Positions 43,538 to 53,050 of a stretch of 64,000 nt of DNA are shown piece by piece. Position 1 is the stretch's first letter; the number at the start of each line of letters is the position of its first letter. The notes under the pieces were generated by a model. That model was not told the DNA's origin, did no database searches, and saw only the letters and a program-made list of their open reading frames with translations. Made by a program: the position numbers and the translations under genes. Source of the stretch: an uncultured Candidatus Melainabacteria bacterium (GTDB lineage: Bacteria > Cyanobacteriota > Vampirovibrionia > Gastranaerophilales > Gastranaerophilaceae); assembly GCA_947570135.1 (NCBI GenBank), contig CANOTP010000006.1, forward strand, positions 39,696-103,695, written 5' to 3'.

Positions 43538-46500
43538 ATGCCGGGAAGAACAATTACAGTTGACGGTAATTATGCTGCCGCTCATGTAGCTTATGCTATG
43601 AGCGAAGTTTCAGCAATTTACCCAATCACACCTTCATCTACTATGGGTGAATGGATTGATGAATGGGCTTCACAACACAAGAAAAATATTTGGGGCAAAG
43701 AAGTAAGAGTTGCAGAAATGCAATCAGAAGCAGGTGCTGCAGGTGCAGTTCACGGTGCTTTGGCTGCAGGTTCTTTAACTTCTACTTACACTGCTTCTCA
43801 AGGTTTATTACTTATGATTCCTGTTATGCACAAAGTTGCAGGTGAAATGCTTCCTACAGTATTCCACGTTGCTGCTCGTGCTTTAGCTGCTCAATCATTG
43901 GCAATCTTTGGTGACCACACAGACGTTATGGGTTGCCGTAACACAGGTTTTGCAATGTTAGCCGCTAACTCTGTTCAGGAAGAAATGGATTTGGCTTTAG
44001 TTGCTCACTTAGCTACTTATAAAGCTAAAGTTCCTTTCTTACAATTCTTTGACGGTTTCAGAACATCTCACGAAGTTCACAAAATCGAAGAAATCTCTTA
44101 TGAAGATATCAAATCATTAATTGAACCTAAATATATCGAAGAATTCAGACAAAGAGCTTTAAGACCAGAAGCTCCTAAATGTAAAGTCGGTGCTCAAAAT
44201 ACCGATGTTTACTTCCAGGGCCGCGAAACAGTTAACAAATACTATGAAGCTGTTCCTGATATTGTTCAGGAATACATGGATAAAGTTGCTAAATTAACAG
44301 GCAGACAATATCATCCGTTCGATTATGTCGGAGCACCTGACGCTACTGACGTTATCGTTGCAATCGGTTCAGGCTGCGAAACTATCGAAGAAACAATCGA
44401 ATACCTGAACTCAACTCGCGGAACCAAATACGGTTTGGTTAAAGTCAGATTATACAGACCGTTTGACGTTAAACGTTTCAACGAAGCTCTTCCTGAAACA
44501 GTTAAACGAATTACTGTTCTTGACAGAACAAAAGAGCCTGGTTCAATCGGAGAACCGTTATACTTGGATGTTGTTGCAGCTATTGCAAATAAAGACGTTA
44601 GAGTTATTGGCGGACGTTACGGTTTATCTTCTAAAGAATTTACTCCGTCAATGGTTCTTGCTATTTACAAACATTCTGAAAATAACGGATTCCACGGATT
44701 TACCGTTGGTATTGAAGATGACGTAACTAACTTATCATTAAAAGTTGACGAACATATCGTTACAGAACCTGCAGGAACTACAAATTGTATGTTCTGGGGC
44801 TTGGGTTCAGATGGTACTGTCGGTGCTAATAAAAACTCAATCAAAATTATCGGTCAATACACAGATAAAGATGCTCAAGCATACTTTGCTTATGACTCTA
44901 AAAAATCATTTGGTGTAACTGTTTCTCACTTACGTTTCGGAGACAGCCCGATTAAATCAACATATTTAATCACTGCACCTGATTTTGTATCTTGTTCTGC
45001 TCACTCTTATATTGGCAGATATGACCTATTAAAAGGTATTAAAGAAGGCGGAACTTTCTTGTTAAATTCACCTTATTCAAAAGATGAAGCTTTTGCTCAT
45101 TTAACAAGAGATTTACAAAAAACTATCATTGATAAGAAAATCAAATTCTACAACGTAGATGCCGAAAAACTTATCAAAGAACAACCGGGCTTAAGAGGTA
45201 AAGGTGCTAACACTGTTATGATGGTAGCTTACTTCAAAGTTTCAGGTATTATTCCGTTCGAACAAGCTCTTGAAGGTATGAAAGAAATGACTAAGAAAAC
45301 CTTCAAGAAAAAAGGCGACGATGTTGTTAACATGAACTTAGCACTTATTGATGCAGCCGTTAACGCAACAGAAGAAGTTGTTGTTCCTGCAACATTAGAC
45401 GGTGTAGGATGTGTTGATGATGTTCAATTGTTACCTGAAAACGCTTCAGAATTTGCTAAGAAAATCATTGAACCTTCTATGAGATTAAAAGGTGATGATA
45501 TTCCGGTTTCAGCAATGAGCGTTGACGGTGTAATTCCTACAGGTACTGCTTGTCTTGAAAAACGTGGTATCGCTCCTCGAGTTCCACACTGGAACAGCGA
45601 ATTCTGTATTCAATGCGGTATCTGTGCATCAGCTTGTCCGCATGCTGCAATCAGAACTAAATTAATTGAAGATAAAGACTTGAAAGATGCTCCTGCATCA
45701 TTCAATACAATCCCTGCAAAACCTGCTTTGGCAGATGAAAAATTCAAAGTTCAGGTATATTGTGAAGATTGTACAGGTTGCGGTGTTTGTATCGATCAAT
45801 GTCCTATGTCTAAAAACCCTGAAAAAGCAGCTTTAACATGGTCAACAATCGAAAAAGAAGTTGATGATTGCGAACTTGTTAATGAAAAATTCTTTGACGA
45901 ATTGCCTGACAATTTCATGGGTAAAAACACAACTAAAACAATCAAAGGCGCAATGCTTAGAAAACCGTTATTCGAGTTCTCAGGCGCTTGCGCAGGCTGC
46001 GGTGAAACACCTTACGTTAAATTGGTTTCTCAATTGTTCGGTGAAAACGCAATTGTTGCAAACGCTACAGGTTGTTCTTCAATTTACTCGGGTACTTTCC
46101 CTACAATTCCTTACACAACAAATAAGGAAGGCAGAGGTCCTGCTTGGGCTAACTCATTATTTGAAGACAATGCTGAATTCGGTTACGGTATGAGACTTGC
46201 TGTAAACCAAAACAGAGATACTTTGAAAACTTATGTTGAAAAAGTTCTTGAATGCGACAAAACACCTGCAGACTTAAAAGAAGCTTTAGAAGGTGCTATG
46301 GCTCACTTTGATAACTCTAAAACCGAAGAAGCTGTTGCCGCTCAAGATAAAGCAAAAGAAATTCTTGCAAAATACGCTGATGTTGAATGCGAAGACTTGG
46401 CAAAAGTAAGAGAACTTCAAGACTACTTCACTGATAAGTCAATCTGGATTATTGGTGGTGACGGTTGGGCAAACGATATCGGATACGGTGGTATTGACCA

Positions 46501-47071
46501 CGTATTGGCTCAAAACCAAAATGTTAATATCCTTGTTCTTGATACCGAAGTTTACTCAAATACAGGCGGTCAGGCTTCTAAATCAACACCGACAGGTGCT
46601 GTTGCGAAGTTTGCTACAGGCGGTAAACAAACATACAAGAAAAACATGGGCTTAATGAGCATGTCTTACGGTTATGTATACGTTGCATCAGTTGCATTGG
46701 GTGCAGATAGAGCTCAAACTCTGAAAGCGTTCCAGGAAGCTGAAGCTTACGACGGACCGTCAATCATCTTTGCTTATGCTCCATGTATTGCTCACGGTAT
46801 CGATATGAGTAAAACTCAAACCGAACAAAAACGTGCCGTTGAAGCAGGTTACTTCCCATTATACAGATACAATCCTGCAAATGAACAACCGTTCACTTGG
46901 GATGCTAAAGATCCTAAAGGAAGTTACCAAGACTTCATCAGAAGCGAAGGTCGTTATAAATCATTATTGAAAACTAACCCTGAAGCTGCTGAAGCACTTT
47001 ATACGCAAGCAGAAGAAGATGCTGCAAAACGTATGAATGTTTACAAAGCAGTCGGTGAATTGATGAAATAA
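43538..47071 (+). CDS. nifJ: Pyruvate:ferredoxin (flavodoxin) oxidoreductase, single chain
   Basis: This 1177-residue enzyme oxidises pyruvate and CoA to acetyl-CoA and CO2, reducing ferredoxin; oxygen-sensitive. Domain I begins with AYAMSEVSAIYPITPSSTMGEW. The two-cluster ferredoxin domain is at about residues 690-760 (CIQCGICASACPHAAI; CEDCTGCGVCIDQCP). The proximal-cluster/TPP region is CAGCGETPYVKL, then GGDGWANDIGYGGIDHVL near 975 and EVYSNTGGQASKSTPTG. Codons are visibly biased to a small preferred set, as in highly expressed genes. It has an AAGGAGGG ribosome-binding site and a terminator at 47093-47122. It is the main pyruvate-oxidation route of an anaerobe. Confidence 0.97.
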   Translation: MPGRTITVDGNYAAAHVAYAMSEVSAIYPITPSSTMGEWIDEWASQHKKNIWGKEVRVAEMQSEAGAAGAVHGALAAGSLTSTYTASQGLLLMIPVMHKVAGEMLPTVFHVAARALAAQSLAIFGDHTDVMGCRNTGFAMLAANSVQEEMDLALVAHLATYKAKVPFLQFFDGFRTSHEVHKIEEISYEDIKSLIEPKYIEEFRQRALRPEAPKCKVGAQNTDVYFQGRETVNKYYEAVPDIVQEYMDKVAKLTGRQYHPFDYVGAPDATDVIVAIGSGCETIEETIEYLNSTRGTKYGLVKVRLYRPFDVKRFNEALPETVKRITVLDRTKEPGSIGEPLYLDVVAAIANKDVRVIGGRYGLSSKEFTPSMVLAIYKHSENNGFHGFTVGIEDDVTNLSLKVDEHIVTEPAGTTNCMFWGLGSDGTVGANKNSIKIIGQYTDKDAQAYFAYDSKKSFGVTVSHLRFGDSPIKSTYLITAPDFVSCSAHSYIGRYDLLKGIKEGGTFLLNSPYSKDEAFAHLTRDLQKTIIDKKIKFYNVDAEKLIKEQPGLRGKGANTVMMVAYFKVSGIIPFEQALEGMKEMTKKTFKKKGDDVVNMNLALIDAAVNATEEVVVPATLDGVGCVDDVQLLPENASEFAKKIIEPSMRLKGDDIPVSAMSVDGVIPTGTACLEKRGIAPRVPHWNSEFCIQCGICASACPHAAIRTKLIEDKDLKDAPASFNTIPAKPALADEKFKVQVYCEDCTGCGVCIDQCPMSKNPEKAALTWSTIEKEVDDCELVNEKFFDELPDNFMGKNTTKTIKGAMLRKPLFEFSGACAGCGETPYVKLVSQLFGENAIVANATGCSSIYSGTFPTIPYTTNKEGRGPAWANSLFEDNAEFGYGMRLAVNQNRDTLKTYVEKVLECDKTPADLKEALEGAMAHFDNSKTEEAVAAQDKAKEILAKYADVECEDLAKVRELQDYFTDKSIWIIGGDGWANDIGYGGIDHVLAQNQNVNILVLDTEVYSNTGGQASKSTPTGAVAKFATGGKQTYKKNMGLMSMSYGYVYVASVALGADRAQTLKAFQEAEAYDGPSIIFAYAPCIAHGIDMSKTQTEQKRAVEAGYFPLYRYNPANEQPFTWDAKDPKGSYQDFIRSEGRYKSLLKTNPEAAEALYTQAEEDAAKRMNVYKAVGELMK

Positions 47072-47092
47072 TGATTAAATTATTATAAAATG

Positions 47093-47122
47093 AAAAGAGC
47101 GGGAGAAATCTCGCTCTTTTTG
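47093..47122 (+). terminator. Terminator after the PFOR gene
   Basis: AAAAGAGCGGGAG-AAAT-CTCGCTCTTTTT hairpin; it overlaps the promoter region of the next gene. Confidence 0.85.
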
Positions 47123-47124
47123 TG

Positions 47125-47140
47125 TATAATATATATAATG
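47125..47140 (+). promoter_or_regulatory. Leaderless -10 box before the hydrolase gene
   Basis: TATAAT (47125-47130) is followed by seven bases and the ATG at 47138. No ribosome-binding site is present. Confidence 0.5.
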
Positions 47141-47860
47141 GTCAAATTTTCTTACAATTTAATAACGAAAGACAGAATTAAGATTGCAATAAATCATTAT
47201 AAAAATAATCATGATGAAGTTGTAATAGTTATGCCAGGGTGGTGCATGACAAAGGATTCGGAAGCTTTTGTAAGGATTTCGGAGTGCTTTACAAACTCTT
47301 ATGATGTAATTTGTATGGATTTTCGCGGTCATGGTAAAAGTGGCGGGATGTATACTTTTACATCCCTTGAATTAATGGATCTTGATGCTGTTGTAAGATA
47401 CGCAAGAAAAAATAATTATAAAAAGATTTATTTTGCGGGATTTTCGCTTGGTGCCGCTATGGCTTTAATTTACGGTTCTAAAAGCATATTTGTCGATAAA
47501 ATTATCGCAGTATCAGCTCCTGCAGATTTTGATAAAATTGAAAACAAAATGTGGAAAAAAGAAGCATGGGGTGAAACATTTAAAAAGTTTGAGATTGACA
47601 GATTTATGTCAATAAGACCTTATCCCGTGTTTTTAAAGAAAATTAAACCTATTAATATTGTAGATAAAATTAAGGTTCCGACGTTATTTGTTGCAGGGAA
47701 AGACGACCCGACGGTTTATCCTTGGCACACAAAAGCGCTCTATGATAAGGCTGTTTGCCAAAAAGAATACAAGGTTTATAAAGACGGATGTCATGCTGAA
47801 GATTTATTCCTTCATTTTGAAGATGATTTTTCGAAACTTTGCCTTGATTGGTTAAACTGA
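47138..47860 (+). CDS. Alpha/beta hydrolase
   Basis: This 240-residue alpha/beta-hydrolase has the oxyanion-side VVIVMPGWCMTKDSE, the strand DVICMDFRGHGKSGG, the nucleophile elbow AGFSLGAAMAL (Ser), VAGKDDPTV with the acid Asp, and the His in DGCHAEDLFL. Substrate unknown (esterase/acyl hydrolase type). The frame opens 16 codons earlier, but that part overlaps the PFOR terminator; ATG 47138 is chosen. Confidence 0.9.
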   Translation: MVKFSYNLITKDRIKIAINHYKNNHDEVVIVMPGWCMTKDSEAFVRISECFTNSYDVICMDFRGHGKSGGMYTFTSLELMDLDAVVRYARKNNYKKIYFAGFSLGAAMALIYGSKSIFVDKIIAVSAPADFDKIENKMWKKEAWGETFKKFEIDRFMSIRPYPVFLKKIKPINIVDKIKVPTLFVAGKDDPTVYPWHTKALYDKAVCQKEYKVYKDGCHAEDLFLHFEDDFSKLCLDWLN

Positions 47861-47874
47861 GGTTTATTTACCTC

Positions 47875-48465
47875 CTAATTCATCTGGTCGTATACTTTGC
47901 GAACTTCTTTAATATCCTGCCACATGTACCATTTTGGAGAACCCTTTTCGCGGCTGTCGTTTCTTAACAAATATGACGGGTGGAATATCGGCATCATTTT
48001 TGAGTAATTAGGACCTTCAAACCATTTACCGCGAAGCTTTGTAATCCCGAGTTTTGTATCAATAAAAGAGTTAACGGCAACTCGCCCGCAAAGTAATATA
48101 ATTCTCGGTTTTAAGATTTCTACCTGAGCGTTTAAATATTCCCAACAAGCAGCTTTTTCATCAGGCAGCGGGTCACGGTTTTCAGGCGGTCTGCATTTTA
48201 AAGTATTACAGATATAAATATTTTTATGCCTTGAAAAGCCGACACAGCCTAAGATTTTATCTAAAAGCTGACCTGCTTTTCCAACAAAAGGCTCGCCTTT
48301 TTGATCTTCATAATATCCCGGAGCTTCACCTATCAGCATCAGTTTAGAATTTGGCACCCCGCCTGAAAATACAATATTTGTTCTTGATTTACACAGGTTA
48401 CATTTATCACAATTCAAGCATTTATTCTTAATTTCCGCTAATTGAGCATCAAATTCTGTTGCCAA
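47875..48465 (-). CDS. Family 4 uracil-DNA glycosylase
   Basis: This 196-residue iron-sulphur glycosylase removes uracil from DNA. It has N-terminal cysteines CLNCDKCNLC (16-25), motif GEAPGYYEDQKGEPFVGKAGQLLD, the second cysteine region CNTLKCRPPENRDP, and the C-terminal HPSYLLRN. Length is normal. The gene lies two bases after an M16 peptidase gene. Confidence 0.94.
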   Translation of the reverse strand: MATEFDAQLAEIKNKCLNCDKCNLCKSRTNIVFSGGVPNSKLMLIGEAPGYYEDQKGEPFVGKAGQLLDKILGCVGFSRHKNIYICNTLKCRPPENRDPLPDEKAACWEYLNAQVEILKPRIILLCGRVAVNSFIDTKLGITKLRGKWFEGPNYSKMMPIFHPSYLLRNDSREKGSPKWYMWQDIKEVRKVYDQMN

Positions 48466-48467
48466 AC

Positions 48468-49796
48468 TTATTCCTCCGGTTCTAATACAGATATTACCGC
48501 ATTATTAATTGATAAATATTGTTTTATTGCGTTATTTATATCTTCAATCGTAATACTTGATAAATCTGTTAAATAATCTTCTATCAGTTGTAAATCTTCA
48601 CATACTGTTAGATAAAAGCCTATATTTTCTCCGATTTCGGATACAGTTTCTGCTTCGTATGCAAATTTTGATTTAATACGTTTTTTAGCTTTCATAAGTT
48701 CTTCTTCTGTTATCGGAATATTTATCAAATCAGACAATTCTTTTTTGATAAGTTCTATTGCTTTTTCTTTATATTTAGGGTTAAAGTTTGCCTGAATAAA
48801 GAAGTTATTACCGTCTTTGAACGGATAATTTTCAGATGAAACCATGTTAAATATTTTCTCAGGTAATTTTTCAACAAGGTTTTGGTTAAGCCTTGAACTT
48901 GAACCGTCACCAAAGATTAAACTCAATAAATCAAGAGCTATCGTTTGTTTTAAATTACTTGCCCTTGGTCCGAGCCAACCAAACATAAGGTATGATGTTT
49001 GAACATTTGATTTATTTTCTATATATTTTGTTTCCTGAACGGGTGTATCTATTATATTAACACGTGTTTCAGCTTCAATTCTATTAGGGAAAGTAAATTT
49101 TTCGCAAAGTGTATTTAATACTTCTTCGTGGTTAAAATCACCTACAATGATTGTTGTAATGTTTTTCGGCGTATAGAATTTTTTGTAATAATTATCTATA
49201 TCTTCTCTAGTAAGACGTGAGATAATTTCGGGGGTACCAATTACATCGCGTTTATACGGGTGATTAGTGTACATATTATGGTTACAGGTATTGTAAACTT
49301 TTGTCCATGATTGGTCTTTTCTCATCCTAATTTCTTCGATAACAACATGACGTTCTCGTTTATCTGTTACCGTTGAATCATTGATATCAAACGGTGCTCC
49401 GAGTTCTTCTGATGGGAAAACAGGATCCATCATCATATCAGAATGTAAATCAAGTGCCAGTTTAAAATCTCTGCTATCAATACCTTTTGGCAGGGTTACA
49501 TAATAAAATGTGTAATCCTTCCAGGTTGCAGCGTTAACTATAGCACCTTTAGATTCAAGCATTCTGTCAAATTCTCCGACTTTAAAGCGATGAGTGCCTT
49601 TAAACATCAAATGCTCAAGAAAATGAGAAATTCCGTTATTATCATCATCTTCGTTAATTGAACCTGTTTTAACCCAGGATGATACATTTACCATATCTCC
49701 TTCTTTGTGTGCAAGTACTATTTTATGTCCGTTATCGCGTTCATATACTTCTACAGGTTTTGTTAAAAACGGATAATTTACTAATGTTTTTTTCAT
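48468..49796 (-). CDS. M16-family zinc peptidase (processing-protease-like)
   Basis: The protein is 442 residues from ATG 49796, which has GAGGAA nearby; the open frame is ten codons longer upstream. The inverted zinc motif HFLEH is at residues 58-62 and the third ligand Glu in VIEEIRM (about 154). The spacing is about 15 residues longer than usual because of an inserted GAPFDINDSTVTDKRE-type loop. The second, inactive-like M16 half follows. Substrates are unknown; homologues degrade or process peptides. Confidence 0.92.
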   Translation of the reverse strand: MKKTLVNYPFLTKPVEVYERDNGHKIVLAHKEGDMVNVSSWVKTGSINEDDDNNGISHFLEHLMFKGTHRFKVGEFDRMLESKGAIVNAATWKDYTFYYVTLPKGIDSRDFKLALDLHSDMMMDPVFPSEELGAPFDINDSTVTDKRERHVVIEEIRMRKDQSWTKVYNTCNHNMYTNHPYKRDVIGTPEIISRLTREDIDNYYKKFYTPKNITTIIVGDFNHEEVLNTLCEKFTFPNRIEAETRVNIIDTPVQETKYIENKSNVQTSYLMFGWLGPRASNLKQTIALDLLSLIFGDGSSSRLNQNLVEKLPEKIFNMVSSENYPFKDGNNFFIQANFNPKYKEKAIELIKKELSDLINIPITEEELMKAKKRIKSKFAYEAETVSEIGENIGFYLTVCEDLQLIEDYLTDLSSITIEDINNAIKQYLSINNAVISVLEPEE

Positions 49797-49861
49797 ATAA
49801 AATTCCTCATCTCCAATTTGATACAATTATTATAACATAATGCAAAAAGTTTTGTTTAATA

Positions 49862-49876
49862 TATAATTCATGTATG
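49862..49876 (+). promoter_or_regulatory. Leaderless -10 box before nanE
   Basis: TATAAT (49862-49867), six bases, then ATG 49874. No ribosome-binding site is present. Confidence 0.5.
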
Positions 49877-50566
49877 AAGGATATTTTAAGACAAATTAAG
49901 GGAACCGTTGTAGTATCAGTGCAGGCAATGCCGTCAGAGCCTTTGTATTTGGAAAAATGTATGGCTGCGATGATGAAATCTGTAGTAACAGGCGGAGCTT
50001 CAGCCTTAAGAGTTGCGGGAACAAGGGATGTAAAAAATGCCAAAAGACTTTTTGATGTGCCCGTAATAGGGCTTACAAAGCCTGAAATTATTCCTAAAAA
50101 TTGGAAAGAAATTGTTTATATAACACCGACTATGCATGATGTTATTGATTTAATTCAGGCGGGTGCTGATATTGTAGCTTTTGACGGAACGCAGAGAAAA
50201 CGTCCGAATAATGAAAAAATTGAGGATTTAATAAGATATATTCATTTGAGAAAAAGACTTGCAATGGCTGATATTTCAACTTTAGAAGAAGGTCTTGCAG
50301 CTCAAAAAGCAGGTGCTGATATTTTATCAACAACACTTGCGGGGTATACTTTAGAATCTGCAGATTCGCCTAAAAACGAACCTGATTTTGAATTATTAAA
50401 AAAACTTGTTGAATCTACTGATTTACCTGTTGTTTTGGAAGGCAGAATCTGGGAGCCCGAGCAGGTTGATAAAGCGTTTGATTTGGGTGCTCATTGTGTT
50501 GTAATAGGTTCAGCGATAACAAGACCGCAGCTTATTACAAAGCGTTTTGTATTCAGGAAGGGTTAA
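49874..50566 (+). CDS. nanE: N-acetylmannosamine-6-phosphate 2-epimerase
   Basis: This 230-residue TIM-barrel enzyme converts ManNAc-6-phosphate to GlcNAc-6-phosphate. It begins with a VVVSVQAMPSEPL-type start (family VSCQALPGEPL), then GASALRVAGTRDV, VIGLTKPE, YITPTMHDV, DIVAFDGTQRKRPN and VVLEGRIWEPEQVDKAFDLGAHCVVIGSAITRP. It is followed four bases later by a ROK kinase; together they form the amino-sugar branch of sialic-acid or ManNAc catabolism. Confidence 0.95.
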   Translation: MKDILRQIKGTVVVSVQAMPSEPLYLEKCMAAMMKSVVTGGASALRVAGTRDVKNAKRLFDVPVIGLTKPEIIPKNWKEIVYITPTMHDVIDLIQAGADIVAFDGTQRKRPNNEKIEDLIRYIHLRKRLAMADISTLEEGLAAQKAGADILSTTLAGYTLESADSPKNEPDFELLKKLVESTDLPVVLEGRIWEPEQVDKAFDLGAHCVVIGSAITRPQLITKRFVFRKG

Positions 50567-50570
50567 TTAA

Positions 50571-51449
50571 ATGAGAAAAGCTTTAGCCATAGATGTTGGC
50601 GGGACTAAGATATATAGTGCCATAATAGATGAAAACGGTGAGATTTTAAGTGAAATTGAAAAACATGCAACACCTAAAACTTTTGATGAAATTAAAAGCA
50701 CTTTTCGTCAAATAATAGAAAAGCATGAAGATAACGTTGATGTAATTGCGTTTTCAACTTGCGGTGCCGTAAATAATCAAAATGATGGGATTGTAGGTTC
50801 AACGGGAAATATTGCAAATGATTATCCTTTGATTAAGTTTCAGGAACTTTCCGATAAACCTGTATATGTTGAAAATGACGCTAATTGTGCAGCTTGGGCA
50901 GAGTATAAAATCGGTGCGTCAAAAGGCTGTGCAAATTCAGTTATGCTGACACTTGGGACAGGTGTCGGCGGAGGTATCATTGTTAATAATAAATTATTAA
51001 AAGGCAAAAACGGAGCCGCAGGCGAGATGCATTTTAAAATGTATTCTGACAAAAGAAGAAAATGCAGCTGTGGTTCCTGGGATTGTTTTGAAATTTACGC
51101 CTCAGGCAAAGGGTTAAAACTGACAGCAGAGGAAATGCTTGATAATCCTGATGTTACGACTTATGATGTAGTTGAAGGCGTTGCAAAAGGTGATAAAAAA
51201 ATGACAGATGTCCTAAATCGCTGGCAGAATGATATTGCAAACGGTATTATAGGACTTGCCAATATTTTTGACCCTGATTGTATTATTTTATCAGGTTCTA
51301 TGGCTGAATTTGTTGACACAAACAGGGTTGAAGCCGAGGTTAACTCACAAATCGTGACAACTCCGACAAAAGTTCTAAAAGCTACAACGGGAAATTATGC
51401 GGGAATGATAGGGGCTGCATTATTAGCGCTTGAGGTGCATAATGGGTAA
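50571..51449 (+). CDS. nanK: ROK family sugar kinase, probably N-acetylmannosamine kinase
   Basis: This 292-residue kinase has ATP-binding AIDVGGTKIYSAI (5-17), substrate region ENDANCAAW, MLTLGTGVGGGII, and the zinc motif CSCGSWDCFEIYASG. Linkage to nanE makes ManNAc the likely substrate; GlcNAc or glucose kinase are the alternatives. Its stop overlaps the next small gene (ATG 51442). Confidence 0.85.
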   Translation: MRKALAIDVGGTKIYSAIIDENGEILSEIEKHATPKTFDEIKSTFRQIIEKHEDNVDVIAFSTCGAVNNQNDGIVGSTGNIANDYPLIKFQELSDKPVYVENDANCAAWAEYKIGASKGCANSVMLTLGTGVGGGIIVNNKLLKGKNGAAGEMHFKMYSDKRRKCSCGSWDCFEIYASGKGLKLTAEEMLDNPDVTTYDVVEGVAKGDKKMTDVLNRWQNDIANGIIGLANIFDPDCIILSGSMAEFVDTNRVEAEVNSQIVTTPTKVLKATTGNYAGMIGAALLALEVHNG

Positions 51450-51669
51450 ATCTAAATCAAGAATCCTAAGAAAAGGTATTAATAACCAAATTACACGCAT
51501 GACTCGAGAAAGTGCTGTTGTCGAAACCGCAAAACTTCTTAATTTAAACAACATTTCAGATGCCAGAAACTTAATTACGATGTTTGGTTTAACTGCAGAA
51601 GAGGTTCTTGAATCAGGCGCAAGCTATGAAGCTGTTGTATCACTAAAAAATATATTTAAGGATTCTTAG
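51442..51669 (+). CDS. Small basic hypothetical protein
   Basis: Not recognised (75 residues). Starts at ATG 51442, with GAGG six bases upstream, overlapping the end of nanK. The N-terminus is very basic (GKSKSRILRKGINNQITRMTR), followed by helices (ISDARNLITMFGLTAEEVLESGASYEAVVSL). It ends one base before the UbiA gene. The four genes appear to be one operon. Confidence 0.7.
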   Translation: MGKSKSRILRKGINNQITRMTRESAVVETAKLLNLNNISDARNLITMFGLTAEEVLESGASYEAVVSLKNIFKDS

Positions 51670-51670
51670 T

Positions 51671-52618
51671 ATGATAAAAACCGTATTCTTTTGGCTTAAT
51701 TGTGCCAGAGTTTATTCTTTGCCGATTACCGTATTAAATTGGCTGGTTATATTTGTTTATTCGCTAAAATTAGGCGGAAATTTTTTACTTGGTATGATTG
51801 CGCTGTTTGGAATAGGACTTGTTCACATGGCAACAAATCTTTTAGATGACTATTTTGATTATAAAGATGACAAATATATGCAATTTTCTCAAAACTGTAA
51901 ATGCGCTTATTTAAAAAACGGTCATGCAAGTGTTAATGATTTAAAAACGGCGATTATTGTATTTCTGGCTTTGGCAGGATTTATAGGAGCTTTTTTATTT
52001 TTCGCATCGGGTATATATGTTGCTTTGCTTGCCTTGATAGGGCTTGTTGTTGCTCTGACTTATCAAAAGTTTTCAATAAAAGGCTTAGGTGAAATTGCTA
52101 TTATAATCGCCTATGGTCCATTGTTATATGAAGGTGTTTATTATGTTATGACTAGTCATTTTTCCTGGACGGTTTGCTTGCTTTCGCTTGCATGTGCATT
52201 TTTGACAAATACTATACTATATGTACACATGTTAATGGATTTTGACGGTGATGTTGAAGCTGATAAAAAAACTCTGTGCACAACCCTCAAGACAAAAGGA
52301 AATGCGCTTAAAGCTCTTGGCGGATTCTATTTAGCCGGGTTTGTTTTACTTGTGTTGTTTGCGATTATCAGTAAGAATTATTGGTATCTTTTAACGTTTT
52401 TAATCATTCCGCAAGTATTTGATTTATATAACAGCATGAAAAAATTTAACCATGACAAAACGAACATGCCAAAAATCTATCCTTGGCATTATCCGCTTGA
52501 TAACTGGAAAACTATTGCAAACACTAAAGATGCACCGTTTTATTTCAGATTTTTCTATTCACGTAATATTGTAACTCTATTCATGCTTTTAGCATGTGTT
52601 GCTATTCTTATGGGATAA
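51671..52618 (+). CDS. UbiA-family prenyltransferase
   Basis: This 315-residue membrane enzyme has about eight helices. The first Asp-rich motif is NLLDDYFDYKDD (about 56-67) and the second is MDFDGDVEADKKT. This matches the MenA/UbiA superfamily, which transfers isoprenoid chains to aromatic or naphthoate acceptors. The quinone or lipid product cannot be decided. Confidence 0.88.
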   Translation: MIKTVFFWLNCARVYSLPITVLNWLVIFVYSLKLGGNFLLGMIALFGIGLVHMATNLLDDYFDYKDDKYMQFSQNCKCAYLKNGHASVNDLKTAIIVFLALAGFIGAFLFFASGIYVALLALIGLVVALTYQKFSIKGLGEIAIIIAYGPLLYEGVYYVMTSHFSWTVCLLSLACAFLTNTILYVHMLMDFDGDVEADKKTLCTTLKTKGNALKALGGFYLAGFVLLVLFAIISKNYWYLLTFLIIPQVFDLYNSMKKFNHDKTNMPKIYPWHYPLDNWKTIANTKDAPFYFRFFYSRNIVTLFMLLACVAILMG

Positions 52619-52730
52619 TTGTTAAGTTTTGTAACTTCACTTTGTGTGTCTATAATTCAATAATAACAGGATTTTTAAAATTTTATATATATTAGTTATA
52701 TAAATTTTAGCACTTTTTATATACAAAATT

Positions 52731-52748
52731 TTTTTATATATATGTAAG
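52731..52748 (+). promoter_or_regulatory. Recurrent TTTATATATATGTAAG promoter element (copy e)
   Basis: TTTTTATATATATGTAAG lies 34 bases before ATG 52783 in an extremely AT-rich 160-base region. A TTTTGTAAC box lies near 52626. Confidence 0.5.
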
Positions 52749-52782
52749 CCTCAAGCAAACAGATAATAAAAAAGGAGAATAT

Positions 52783-52971
52783 ATGGCCAGAGTACTAATT
52801 TCAATGCCGGAAGATTTTTTGAACAGAATTGATCAAATTGCAGACGGAGAGAATCGTTCAAGAAGTGAGCTTATCAGAGAAGCTTTGAGGACGTATATCT
52901 ATAAGCAAAGGATTAAAGAATCAACAGGGGCAATGCAAAATGCTAACTTGTTAGAATCGTTGTTGGGATAA
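52783..52971 (+). CDS. Ribbon-helix-helix (CopG/NikR-type) regulator
   Basis: In this 62-residue protein, RVLISMPEDFLNRIDQIADGENRSRSELIREALRTYIYKQR is a complete RHH fold (beta strand 2-8, two helices). The short C-terminal tail is acidic/amide-rich. No toxin gene is next to it, so a stand-alone repressor is as likely as an antitoxin. It has an AAAGGAGAA ribosome-binding site and a terminator at 53011-53048. Confidence 0.88.
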   Translation: MARVLISMPEDFLNRIDQIADGENRSRSELIREALRTYIYKQRIKESTGAMQNANLLESLLG

Positions 52972-53010
52972 TCAAAAGGTAACGGAAAAAGCGAAAGATT
53001 TGGGACAAAC

Positions 53011-53048
53011 ATTATAGAAGCCCTCGAGTAATCGGGGGCTTCTATAAT
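53011..53048. terminator. Terminator between the RHH gene and the alpha-mannosidase gene
   Basis: A long stem: TTATAGAAGCCC-CGA / TCG-GGGCTTCTATAA with a short GTAA loop. It suits both convergent genes. Confidence 0.75.
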
Positions 53049-53050
53049 GT

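Noticed and set aside
52783..52971. Toxin-antitoxin module at the RHH gene
   Set aside because: No toxin-sized frame lies on either side; the upstream 160 bases are non-coding and a terminator follows directly.
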